Positions 35,470-43,295 of a stretch of 59,399 bases of DNA are shown piece after piece; position 1 is the stretch's first letter, and each line of letters opens with the position of its first letter. The DNA is from Clostridiales bacterium (GTDB lineage Bacteria; Bacillota; Clostridia; Christensenellales; Borkfalkiaceae). Location of the stretch: positions 1 to 59,399 of the forward strand of contig SVHY01000007.1 of NCBI GenBank assembly GCA_015055545.1. The letters run 5' to 3'. Both the position numbers and the translations under genes were made by a program. The notes under the pieces are model-generated. The model saw nothing but the letters and a program-made list of their open reading frames with translations, had not been told where the DNA came from and ran no database searches.

Positions 35470-36036
35470 ATGGGTAAGTTTGAGGAAGTATATGCAATCA
35501 ACGTCAACGACAAAACGGAAAAGAAAGGGAATTTGACCTATCTTTCGTGGGCTTTTGCTTGGGCGGAGTTCAAAAAAATATATCCCGACGCCGCGTATAA
35601 AGTCAACGAGTTTGACGGTACGTTCTGTTCGGGAAACGAAAAAATGGGATATATGGTGCAAACACAGGTAACTGCGGACGAGCGCACGTATGAGATGTGG
35701 TTGCCTGTAATGGATATGCGCAACAATACGCTTTTGCAACCGAAAATGACGGAAATTAATAAAGCGATTATGCGTTGTTTGACGAAAAATCTGGCTATGT
35801 TCGGGCTTGGATTGTATATTTACGCAGGGGAAGATTTGCCTGAAATTGCAAAAGATTTTGAACCTATTACCGAGCGCGAACTCAAAGAAACGTGGGGCGT
35901 GCAAGACGCTTTAAAGGCGATTAAATGGTATGAAAAGCAATTAGGCGTTCCTTTTGGCGAATGGGGTGCGGACGAATGTGATGCCGTACGCAGCGTGCTT
36001 GAAAAGCAAAAAAATAAACGCGAAAAACAAAACTGA
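35470..36036 (+). CDS. Sak/DUF1071 single-strand annealing protein (phage type)
   Basis: A 188-residue protein matching the DUF1071 (Sak) family of phage single-strand annealing proteins, thought to be Rad52-like. Typical stretches are LTYLSWAFAWAEFKKIYPDA, LPVMDMRNN, MTEINKAIMRCLTKNLAMFGLGLYIYAGEDLP. These proteins anneal complementary single strands during phage recombination. No integrase, single-strand binding protein, exonuclease or structural phage gene is near; it sits between SulP and tmcAL. It is either a domesticated gene or a prophage relic, with an intact frame. A GGGGAAAAG sequence precedes the ATG. Confidence 0.85.
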   Translation: MGKFEEVYAINVNDKTEKKGNLTYLSWAFAWAEFKKIYPDAAYKVNEFDGTFCSGNEKMGYMVQTQVTADERTYEMWLPVMDMRNNTLLQPKMTEINKAIMRCLTKNLAMFGLGLYIYAGEDLPEIAKDFEPITERELKETWGVQDALKAIKWYEKQLGVPFGEWGADECDAVRSVLEKQKNKREKQN

Positions 36037-37179
36037 TTATATAAACGGATTTTTATTTGTTTTTGCGCTGGGGTACAACAATCCGTAAACGAGATCAGCA
36101 AACAAATCCGCGTCAAAACAAGCTTTTGCTGCGCCCGATAAGCCGTTTTCGTCGTGCGCGCGAATAATGAGCGGGAAAGGGCTTTCACTTAAAGCGGAAA
36201 GCAAATCCGTACGCTCTTTTTTTGCTGCTAAAACGCGTAAATATAGCGGCGCGTATAAACAGTCGCGTATTAATTTTTCGTCGATATTGAGCAGGTTTTG
36301 TAAGGCGATGCGCCGTATTCGCGACGAAGTATAGCGCGCGGACGTGAGCGTTTCTACGAGCGGTTCGTTCGTTTGCGCGACACGTTTTAAAGCGTTTTCC
36401 AAGCCCTCGTTGCAGTCGCAAATTTGGGCTATTTTTTTATTTGTTTTGGAAAGTAGAGCGTATTTTTCCAAATTTTCTAAACCGTTTTTACTATCGCTTG
36501 GTAAATCCGCATACACGTATTCGGGTACGAACGCGCGTAAGGCGGTTTTTTCTTTTAAATGTTCACGAATAGCGGTGGCAGAGGCAAATTCGCCGTCTAA
36601 TCGTCCGTCTTTGTATTCGCCTATGCGCGTGATGGGCAATATATCCAAGTTTGCGCCTTTGGTTAAAATTGCTTTCGTGTATTCCAAACCCAAAATATTG
36701 TTGGGGGAATTAAGCAGGTTTTGCGGAAGTTCGCCTTTCCAAGCCTCAAAACGTGCTTTTGCATAGCTCATTCCTTGCGAAACCATGGCTTGAATGGATT
36801 TTGAAACGTTTGTAGGTTCGTTGTTTAAGAGCTTTGCCGCGTTTATAAACGCTTGTTTGTCCGCCGTTTCCGCGCCGAACGAGAGCGTGGAAAGGTTGGG
36901 GATAGAAGAAAGGATATGCACCGCGCCTTTGGCGAACAGTTCTGCGTTAGCCGTGGCAAAAGGGGAGGGTAATTCCAAAACCAAATCCGCGCCCGCTTGC
37001 ACGGCGTGTTTTGCGCGGACGTATTTATGCAGAATAGCGGCTTCGCCGCGTTGGACGAAATTTCCGCTCATAATACAAACTACCGCGTCCGCGCCTGATT
37101 GCGTGCGCGCGGCGTTTATTTGATATAAGTGCCCGTTATGGAACGGGTTATATTCGCAAATTATCCCGCAAATTTTCAT
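36037..37179 (-). CDS. tmcAL: tRNA(Met) cytidine acetate ligase TmcAL
   Basis: TmcAL (YlbM) forms N4-acetylcytidine at the wobble position of elongator tRNA-Met from acetate and ATP. The nucleotidyltransferase start GIICEYNPFHNGHLYQI, the MSGNFVQRGEAAILHKY region and LELPSPFATANAELFAKGAV match the family. Start choice is uncertain: ATG at 37194 has AAGGAA directly upstream with short spacing, while ATG at 37179 gives the family-like N-terminus MKICGII. Its substrate acetate is also produced by the neighbouring pta-ackA pair, which it faces divergently; that link is only inference. Confidence 0.92.
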   Translation of the reverse strand: MKICGIICEYNPFHNGHLYQINAARTQSGADAVVCIMSGNFVQRGEAAILHKYVRAKHAVQAGADLVLELPSPFATANAELFAKGAVHILSSIPNLSTLSFGAETADKQAFINAAKLLNNEPTNVSKSIQAMVSQGMSYAKARFEAWKGELPQNLLNSPNNILGLEYTKAILTKGANLDILPITRIGEYKDGRLDGEFASATAIREHLKEKTALRAFVPEYVYADLPSDSKNGLENLEKYALLSKTNKKIAQICDCNEGLENALKRVAQTNEPLVETLTSARYTSSRIRRIALQNLLNIDEKLIRDCLYAPLYLRVLAAKKERTDLLSALSESPFPLIIRAHDENGLSGAAKACFDADLFADLVYGLLYPSAKTNKNPFI

Positions 37180-37198
37180 TTTAATGCTTTTCATTTCC

Positions 37199-37227
37199 TT
37201 TACATTCTAAAAAATGTATGCTATAAT
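37199..37227 (+). promoter_or_regulatory. Sigma-A promoter of pta-ackA
   Basis: TTTACA (37199-37204), 17-bp spacer and TATAAT (37222-37227), in the divergent region with tmcAL. Confidence 0.78.
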
Positions 37228-37304
37228 ATAACAAGAATTTTATTCTATATAATATTATACACGAAAAGAAAAAAATAATAAAGCGTTTTTGAGAGGTATT
37301 TTAT

Positions 37305-38303
37305 ATGAAGAACATTTTAGACGAAATCAAATCGAAAGCAAAAGCGTTGCAAAAAACGATTGTGCTTTGCGAAGGCGAAGACAGCCGCGTAGTGAAAGCT
37401 GCGGCAGACGCGACGAAAGAAGGCGTTGCGAAAATCGTACTCCTTGGCAACGAATCGGAAATCAAGGCGAAAAATCCCGACGTGGATTTGACGGGCGTTA
37501 CAATCGTTGATCCGCTTACTTCCGATAAATTAGACGAATACAACGCAAAACTTTGCGAACTGCGCGCGTCCAAAGGCATGACGCCCGACCAAGCTGCAAA
37601 ATTATTACAAGACGGCACGTATTTTGGTGCGATGATGCTTAAAATGGGCGACGTAGACGGGCTTGTTTCCGGTGCGTGCCATTCCACGGCGAACACCTTA
37701 CGCCCCGGGCTTCAAATCATTAAAACGGCAAAAGGCGTATCGTCCGTTTCCAGTTTTAACTTGATGATTTGCCCGCCCCAAGGCAACCCGTATTGCCCCG
37801 ACGATTTGGTGATTTTCGCTGATTGCGGTTTGAATCCCACGTACACGAGTGAAGGTCTTGCCGATTGCGCGATTGCTACGGCAAACTCCGCGAAAGCGAT
37901 TGCGGGCGTAGAACCGAGAGTTGCGATGCTTTCTTTCTCGACGAAAGGTAGCGCAAAACACGACAACGTTAGTATGGTAGCCGAAGCGGTGCGTATTGCA
38001 AAAGAAAAAGCACCCGATTTGAAGTTGGACGGCGAATTGCAGTTCGACGCGGCGATTGTTCCGTCCGTAGCGGCTTTAAAAGCACCTGATTCGGACGTTG
38101 CGGGTAAAGCCAACGTGTTTATCTTCCCCGACTTGCAAGCGGGAAATATCGGTTATAAAATCGCGGAAAGATTGGGCGGATTTATGGCTGTCGGTCCGAT
38201 TTGTCAAGGCTTTGCAAAACCGCTCAACGATTTGTCGCGCGGTTGTAAATCGGAAGATATCGTAGCAGCCGTTGCTATTACGGCTTTGCAAACACAGTTA
38301 TAA
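37305..38303 (+). CDS. pta: Phosphate acetyltransferase
   Basis: Pta interconverts acetyl-CoA and acetyl phosphate. The 332-residue short form (no N-terminal regulatory domain) shows LCEGEDSRVVKAA, GLVSGACHSTANTLRPGLQIIKT, the GELQFDAAIVP catalytic segment and NVFIFPDLQAGNIGYK. The next gene, 14 bases on, is ackA, so together they make ATP from acetyl-CoA and release acetate, the main fermentation route of many anaerobes. GAGAGG precedes the ATG. Confidence 0.97.
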   Translation: MKNILDEIKSKAKALQKTIVLCEGEDSRVVKAAADATKEGVAKIVLLGNESEIKAKNPDVDLTGVTIVDPLTSDKLDEYNAKLCELRASKGMTPDQAAKLLQDGTYFGAMMLKMGDVDGLVSGACHSTANTLRPGLQIIKTAKGVSSVSSFNLMICPPQGNPYCPDDLVIFADCGLNPTYTSEGLADCAIATANSAKAIAGVEPRVAMLSFSTKGSAKHDNVSMVAEAVRIAKEKAPDLKLDGELQFDAAIVPSVAALKAPDSDVAGKANVFIFPDLQAGNIGYKIAERLGGFMAVGPICQGFAKPLNDLSRGCKSEDIVAAVAITALQTQL

Positions 38304-38317
38304 GGAGTGAATAAAAA

Positions 38318-39511
38318 ATGAAAGTACTTGTAATCAATTCGGGAAGTTCTTCCCTTAAATATCAATTGATCGATATGGAAACGGAAGGCGTTATCGCAAA
38401 AGGTAATTGCGAACGTATCGGTATTGACGGTTCTAAATTAACGCATAAAGCGAACGGGAAAGAACTCGTAGTGGATAAGGCTATGCCCGATCATCACGTA
38501 GCCGTAGAACTCGTATTAAAGGCGCTCACGGACGGCGAATACGGCGTTATTTCTTCCATGGACGAAATCGACGCTGTGGGACACCGCGTCGTTGCGTCGG
38601 GCGAAGCGTTTAAAAAACCTACGCTCGTAACGGACGAGGCGATGGTTCTTATGGAAGAAATTAAAGATCTTGCACCCTTACATAACCCTGCGGCAATCGT
38701 AGGTGTCAACGCGTGCCGCGCGGCTATGCCGAATAAACCCATGGTGCTTGTTTTTGATACAGGTTTCCATTTCACGATGCCCGAATACGCGTATATGTAC
38801 GCAATCGAATACGAACATTACGAACAATATAAGATTAGACGCTACGGCGCACACGGTACGAGCCATAAATTCGTTTCGCAAGAAGCGGCGAAATATTTGG
38901 GTAAAAAGCCCGAAGAACTGAAAATCGTTACCTGCCACTTGGGTAACGGCTCGTCCATTTCCGCTGTTGACGGTGGCAAGTGCGTAGATACGTCTATGGG
39001 CTTTACGCCGCTTGCTGGCGTGCCTATGGGTACGCGTAGCGGCGATATCGACTATGCGGCGGCTGAATACCTTGCGAAGAAAGAAGGTATGGACGTTTCG
39101 CAAATGCTTACCTATCTCAATAAAAAGTGCGGTATGGCGGGTGTTTCGGGCGTTTCGAGCGACTTCCGTGATTTGACGGCGGCTGCAAACGAGGGCAACA
39201 AACGTGCAAAACTTGCTTTGGATATGTTCGGTTATAGCTGTAAGAAATACGTCGGTGCGTACGCGGCGGCAATGAACGGCGTAGACTGTATCGTATTTAC
39301 GGCGGGCGTCGGCGAAAACACCGAATGTGTGCGCGCGGCAATTTGCGAAAATATGCAATATCTCGGTTTGGAAATCGACGCGGAAAAGAACAAGGAAAAG
39401 AATAACGGTAAAATCCGCGATATCACGGGTAAGAATTCTAAAGTCAAAGTTCTTATCATTCCGACCAACGAAGAATTGGTCATTGCGCGTGAAACGGTGG
39501 AATTATTATAA
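38318..39511 (+). CDS. ackA: Acetate kinase
   Basis: AckA transfers the phosphate of acetyl phosphate to ADP, giving acetate and ATP. The ASKHA fold begins VLVINSGSSSLKYQLID. Further motifs are VGHRVVASG, VFDTGFHFTMPEYAYMYAI, RYGAHGTSHKFV, CHLGNGSSISAVDGGK, MGFTPLAGVPMGTRSGDID and VFTAGVGENT. The 397 residues are the usual length. AAGGAG before the ATG. It closes the pta-ackA operon; there is no strong hairpin after it. Confidence 0.98.
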   Translation: MKVLVINSGSSSLKYQLIDMETEGVIAKGNCERIGIDGSKLTHKANGKELVVDKAMPDHHVAVELVLKALTDGEYGVISSMDEIDAVGHRVVASGEAFKKPTLVTDEAMVLMEEIKDLAPLHNPAAIVGVNACRAAMPNKPMVLVFDTGFHFTMPEYAYMYAIEYEHYEQYKIRRYGAHGTSHKFVSQEAAKYLGKKPEELKIVTCHLGNGSSISAVDGGKCVDTSMGFTPLAGVPMGTRSGDIDYAAAEYLAKKEGMDVSQMLTYLNKKCGMAGVSGVSSDFRDLTAAANEGNKRAKLALDMFGYSCKKYVGAYAAAMNGVDCIVFTAGVGENTECVRAAICENMQYLGLEIDAEKNKEKNNGKIRDITGKNSKVKVLIIPTNEELVIARETVELL

Positions 39512-39539
39512 AAATTCTCAAAATTCGTCGAAAAAAAAG

Positions 39540-39568
39540 TTGACAAACGCGTAGAAATATACTATACT
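39540..39568 (+). promoter_or_regulatory. Sigma-A promoter of the DUF177-rpmF unit
   Basis: TTGACA (39540-39545), 17-bp spacer and TATACT (39563-39568), about 20 bases before the DUF177 start. Confidence 0.85.
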
Positions 39569-39587
39569 TGTAAAGCTTGGTTTTACA

Positions 39588-40004
39588 ATGATACTTGAAA
39601 TAAGAAAGCTAAACGCACAAAAAAAGTATTTCGGCAACGTAGAAACGGAATATTCCGCGCCGAAAACTTTAATTGAAATCCCGTTCGTGGATTTTGCCGC
39701 TCCCGTCCGCGTGTGCTTTGAATACGAGATATTCGAAGACGATTCCGTGGAAGTGAAAGGCGAAGTTTCTTATAAACTCAAAGGGCAATGCTCGCATTGT
39801 TTAAAGGAAACGGAAACGGACGTGGTGGGTGAGCTTAACGCGTATTTCCAACCCGTCAAGGATTGCGAAGATTACGCGTATGCAAACGGAGTCGTCGATT
39901 TGAAACAAGCCGTAGAGGACGCGATTATGGCAAGTATGCCGTTCACGCTTTCTTGCGGCGCGGATTGCAAATCGCTTGAATATTTCGACGAACCGAGTAA
40001 ATGA
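39588..40004 (+). CDS. DUF177 (YceD-like) protein
   Basis: A 138-residue member of the YceD/DUF177 family, which lies upstream of rpmF in most bacteria. Its role is linked to ribosome or 23S rRNA biogenesis. The zinc-finger-like CSHCLKETE and a later CGADC give four cysteines; the central FEYEIFEDDSVEVKGEVSYKLKGQC matches the family. The leader is very short and no strong Shine-Dalgarno sequence is visible before the ATG, so translation start signals are weak. Confidence 0.9.
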   Translation: MILEIRKLNAQKKYFGNVETEYSAPKTLIEIPFVDFAAPVRVCFEYEIFEDDSVEVKGEVSYKLKGQCSHCLKETETDVVGELNAYFQPVKDCEDYAYANGVVDLKQAVEDAIMASMPFTLSCGADCKSLEYFDEPSK

Positions 40005-40038
40005 TTCAAAAAAAGAAAAATAAACGAGAGGTGTTATT

Positions 40039-40230
40039 ATGGCAGTACCTAAGAGTAAACAATCTAAGAGCAGAACGAACAAGAGATTCGCAAACTACAA
40101 GGCAACGGCGGCTACGCTCGTAGAATGCCCGCATTGCCACGAACTTTACGAAGCGCACAAAGTTTGCAAAAGCTGCGGTTTCTACAACGGCGCGGAAGTT
40201 ATTGCTCAAAAAGAAGAAAAGAACAACTAA
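40039..40230 (+). CDS. rpmF: 50S ribosomal protein L32
   Basis: The 63-residue L32 begins MAVPKSKQSKSRTNKRFANYK, the standard start of the family. It carries a zinc ribbon, CPHC (residues 30-33) and CKSC, so it is the zinc-binding (C+) form. GAGAGG lies upstream of the ATG. It is co-transcribed with the DUF177 gene and followed by a strong terminator. Confidence 0.97.
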   Translation: MAVPKSKQSKSRTNKRFANYKATAATLVECPHCHELYEAHKVCKSCGFYNGAEVIAQKEEKNN

Positions 40231-40252
40231 ATTTCGTCTATGTGCAATCATC

Positions 40253-40282
40253 AGACGGGTGGCAATCAGCACCCGTCTTTTT
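40253..40282 (+). terminator. Intrinsic terminator after rpmF
   Basis: AGACGGGTG (40253-40261) pairs with CACCCGTCT (40270-40278), followed by a T run. Confidence 0.88.
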
Positions 40283-40306
40283 GCGTTTAAAATAATTTAT
40301 TTAAAA

Positions 40307-40320
40307 TTAACCGCGGTTAA
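40307..40320. promoter_or_regulatory. Palindrome upstream of the copA promoter
   Basis: A perfect 14-base palindrome, TTAACCGCGGTTAA, ends ten bases before the copA -35. Flanking AT-rich sequence extends the symmetry with a bulge. It could be an operator for the nearby ArsR-type protein; it does not look like known CopY or CsoR sites. Confidence 0.5.
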
Positions 40321-40329
40321 ATAAATTAA

Positions 40330-40358
40330 TTGACAAACGCATAAAAAAGTGTTATAAT
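40330..40358 (+). promoter_or_regulatory. Consensus promoter of copA
   Basis: TTGACA (40330-40335), 17-bp spacer and TATAAT (40353-40358), both exact, 25 bases before the start. Confidence 0.9.
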
Positions 40359-40383
40359 AAACACGAGAGAAAGGAATAGTAAT

Positions 40384-42816
40384 ATGAAAGAGAAATTTAC
40401 GATAACGGGTATGACCTGCGCGGCGTGTAGTGCGGGAATAGAACGCACGACGCGCAAATTAGACGGCGTTGTGCAAGCGGACGTTTCGCTGATGGGCGAG
40501 TGTATGACCGTGGAATACGACGAAAGGAAAATAAATAGAGAAAAGATTTTCGCGGCTGTTACGGGCTTGGGGTACGGCGTATCCGATTACGACGACAACG
40601 CGTTAAAGGCGCGTAAACCACAGCCGGACAAACTCAAAAAACGGTTTTTGATATCGTTATTATTTTTGTTGCCGTTGATGTATTTTTCTATGGGCGGCAT
40701 GATCGGTTTGCCGCAACCGCCGCATAAGCTGGGCGTAGCTTTACAAGCGGTACTTTCCGCAATCGTAATCGCGATCAATTTTAAGTTTTTTACAAGCGGC
40801 ACGGTTGCGCTCATAAAACGAACGCCGAATATGGATACGCTCGTAATGATGGGCTCGGGTATTTCCTTCGTGTACAGTTTCGTTGCGACGGTTTTGCTTT
40901 ATTGCGGGCGTTTAGATACGCATTTCCATATGTATTACGAATCGGCGGCGATGATTTTGGTGCTCGTTACCCTTGGCAAGTGGTTGGAGGAAAAATCCAA
41001 ACGCAAAACGGGCGACGAGATAGAAAAGCTCATTAAATTAATGCCGAATACCGTAACGGTGGAGCGCGACGGAGAACAGGTAAAAACGGCGTTTTCGGAT
41101 ATTCGCGTAGGCGACGTTTTAATCGTAAAACAGGGCGAATATATTCCCGTGGACGGTAAAGTAGTAGAGGGCAGCGGCTACGTTGACAGAGCGGCGATTA
41201 CGGGCGAGAGTATGCCGATTGCCGTACAAGTAGACGACGAAGTTACGGGTGCGGATATCGTCAAGAGCGGATTTATCAAGGTTTTGGCGCAAAAAGTAGG
41301 CGCGGAAACAACGCTTTCGCAAATCGTGAAAATGGTCAAAGAAGCGGGTGCGAGTAAAGCACCGCTCCAAAAGATAGCGGACAAGATAGCGGGTATTTTC
41401 GTGCCTGTGGTTACCTTGATAGCCGCGATAACGTTCATCGTTTGGATTACGGCGACGTGGGATATCGCGCGCGCGGCAAATTACGCGATCAGCGTGCTCG
41501 TTATTTCCTGCCCGTGTTCGCTGGGACTTGCTACGCCCGTAGCCGTTATGGCTGCGACGGGACGGGGTATGTCGCTTGGTATTTTGTATAAGGACGCAGA
41601 AGCGTTGCAAAAAGCGCGCGATATTAACTGCGTGTTGCTCGATAAAACGGCTACGCTCACCGTCGGTGCACCGAAAGTAACCGATTTTAAAGCCGTTCAA
41701 GAGGAAAAATTCGCCTTGACCGTTGCGGCGGCGATAGAAAGCCGTTCCAATCACCCGATAGCCGAATGTGTGCGCGAATACGCTTTGACAACGCTTGGTG
41801 ATATATCTTTACCCGACGTTGTCGATTACGAATACGAAACGGGCAAGGGTGCAAGCGCTACGGTAGACGGAACGCGTTATCGGCTTGGGAATCGTCGTCT
41901 GCTTGGCAAAACGGCGGAAAAGGAAACGCATGATTTAGAGCAAGCGTATTCCAAACAGGGCAAAACCGTTGTATTTTTGGCGGACGAAAGCACGGTGTTG
42001 GCGGTGTTTGCTATTGCCGATACGTTAAAGGTGGAAAGCAAGGAAGCCGTGCAAACTTTGCAATCTCGCGGCGTTCGCGCGGCAATGCTGACGGGCGATA
42101 ATGAAAACGTTGCGAAAGCAATCGCCGATGAAGTTGGTTTAAAAGAATATTTTGCCGAGGCGTTGCCTAAGGACAAAACGGCGGCTGTGGAACGCGTTCG
42201 CGCGGTTGGCGGGTTCGTGGCTATGGTTGGCGACGGAATTAACGATTCGCCCGCGTTAAAAGCCGCGGACGTGGGGATTGCCATGGGGAATGGAACGGAC
42301 GTGGCGATAGACAGCGCGGATATCGTGCTTTCGCGCGGGGATTTGCGTTTGGTTGCTACGGCGATGGATTTAAGTAAAGCTACCGTTCGTAATATCCACC
42401 AAAACTTGTTTTGGGCGTTTTTCTATAATTGCATAGCCATTCCAGTTGCGGCGGGGGCGTTCGCGTTTGCAGGGCTTTCGCTCAATCCTATGATCGGCGC
42501 GGCGAGTATGAGTTTGAGTTCGCTTTTCGTAGTAACGAACGCCTTGCGTTTAACGAGGTTTGGTAAGAAAAAAGAAGAAAAAATAACGGAAACGGAGAAT
42601 ATAAAAATGAAAAAGACGATGAAAATTGAAGGTATGATGTGTCAACATTGCGTAGCGCACGTGACCAAGGCTTTACAGGGCGTAGACGGCGTTCAAAGCG
42701 TAAACGTCAATTTAAAGAAGAAGTTTGCCGAGGTGGAGCTTGCGCAGGACGTTTCAAACGAAACGTTGACGGCTGCCGTTGTGGAAGCGGGCTATGAGGT
42801 GAAGAAGATTTCCTGA
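40384..42816 (+). CDS. copA: Copper-type P1B ATPase with C-terminal CopZ-like domain
   Basis: An 810-residue P1B ATPase for export of monovalent copper. Parts seen: N-terminal HMA domain with GMTCAAC (Cys12, Cys15), actuator ITGES, ion site SCPCS (Cys376-Pro-Cys378), phosphorylation site DKTATLT (Asp420), SNHPIAE in the nucleotide domain, TGDNEN, GDGINDSPAL and MSLSS in the last helix. The phosphorylation motif normally reads DKTGT; Ala replaces Gly here. A second HMA domain with GMMCQHC (Cys753, Cys756) is fused to the C-terminus after a Lys/Glu-rich linker. An ArsR regulator follows. Confidence 0.93.
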   Translation: MKEKFTITGMTCAACSAGIERTTRKLDGVVQADVSLMGECMTVEYDERKINREKIFAAVTGLGYGVSDYDDNALKARKPQPDKLKKRFLISLLFLLPLMYFSMGGMIGLPQPPHKLGVALQAVLSAIVIAINFKFFTSGTVALIKRTPNMDTLVMMGSGISFVYSFVATVLLYCGRLDTHFHMYYESAAMILVLVTLGKWLEEKSKRKTGDEIEKLIKLMPNTVTVERDGEQVKTAFSDIRVGDVLIVKQGEYIPVDGKVVEGSGYVDRAAITGESMPIAVQVDDEVTGADIVKSGFIKVLAQKVGAETTLSQIVKMVKEAGASKAPLQKIADKIAGIFVPVVTLIAAITFIVWITATWDIARAANYAISVLVISCPCSLGLATPVAVMAATGRGMSLGILYKDAEALQKARDINCVLLDKTATLTVGAPKVTDFKAVQEEKFALTVAAAIESRSNHPIAECVREYALTTLGDISLPDVVDYEYETGKGASATVDGTRYRLGNRRLLGKTAEKETHDLEQAYSKQGKTVVFLADESTVLAVFAIADTLKVESKEAVQTLQSRGVRAAMLTGDNENVAKAIADEVGLKEYFAEALPKDKTAAVERVRAVGGFVAMVGDGINDSPALKAADVGIAMGNGTDVAIDSADIVLSRGDLRLVATAMDLSKATVRNIHQNLFWAFFYNCIAIPVAAGAFAFAGLSLNPMIGAASMSLSSLFVVTNALRLTRFGKKKEEKITETENIKMKKTMKIEGMMCQHCVAHVTKALQGVDGVQSVNVNLKKKFAEVELAQDVSNETLTAAVVEAGYEVKKIS
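42594..42609 (+). promoter_or_regulatory. Internal in-frame ribosome binding site and ATG inside copA
   Basis: GGAG (42594-42597) lies nine bases before an in-frame ATG (42607-42609, Met742 of CopA). Starting there would give a free 69-residue copper chaperone of CopZ size with the GMMCQHC motif, in addition to the fused form. Confidence 0.5.
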
Positions 42817-42908
42817 CAAAATAAAAGCTTTCACGACAGGATATAACAAAATAGTGAAACAAGTATATGTTATCATATTCTCAATCAAACATATGGAGGT
42901 ATGATAAT

Positions 42909-43247
42909 ATGTCGCAAATGTTACTACTTGATAAACGCACGCAAGGTCTTATAGAGGATTACGTTCCACGGGGCGAAATTCTCGAAGGGGTTGTGTGCTT
43001 TTTTTCCGTATTCGCCGATTATACGCGCGTGAAAATTTTGTCCGCGCTTGCGATAAGTGAATTGTGCGTTACCGACCTTTCCAAGATTCTTGAAGTCAAT
43101 CAAACGACGGTGTCGCACCAACTGCGGTTCTTAAAGAGCGCGGGGATTGTCAAAAGCTGGCGTTACGGAAAAATCGTGTTATACAGTCTTACGGACGAGG
43201 CCATTAACGACGTTTTGTTAAAAGGGATAGAGTTTTTGGGCTGTTAA
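42909..43247 (+). CDS. ArsR-family metalloregulator
   Basis: A 112-residue winged helix repressor: FSVFADYTRVKILSALAISELCVTDLSKILEVNQTTVSHQLRFLKSAGIVKSWRYGKIVLYSLTD is typical ArsR/SmtB. The helix 3 motif ELCVTDL has the CVxDL form with one cysteine instead of the ELCVCD pair of the classic cadmium and arsenic sensors. Which metal it senses is unclear; the copA neighbour suggests a thiophilic metal. The frame is open from 42867, but GGAGGT eight bases before the ATG at 42909 sets the start. Upstream arms ATATGTT and AACATAT, 16 bases apart, may be its own operator. Confidence 0.9.
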   Translation: MSQMLLLDKRTQGLIEDYVPRGEILEGVVCFFSVFADYTRVKILSALAISELCVTDLSKILEVNQTTVSHQLRFLKSAGIVKSWRYGKIVLYSLTDEAINDVLLKGIEFLGC

Positions 43248-43259
43248 GCGTTCATTCCC

Positions 43260-43288
43260 TTGCAAAATTTTGCGTTTTGGTATATAAT
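43260..43288 (+). promoter_or_regulatory. Promoter giving a leaderless uvrC transcript
   Basis: TTGCAA (43260-43265), 17-bp spacer and TATAAT (43283-43288). A start site seven or eight bases downstream would be at or next to the ATG at 43296. Confidence 0.7.
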
Positions 43289-43295
43289 AATGGTA

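Noticed and set aside
33803-35497. Longer SulP protein starting at 35497
   Set aside because: The extra 51 residues do not match the family, they run through the promoter, and a clear AAAGGAGT sets the start at 35344.
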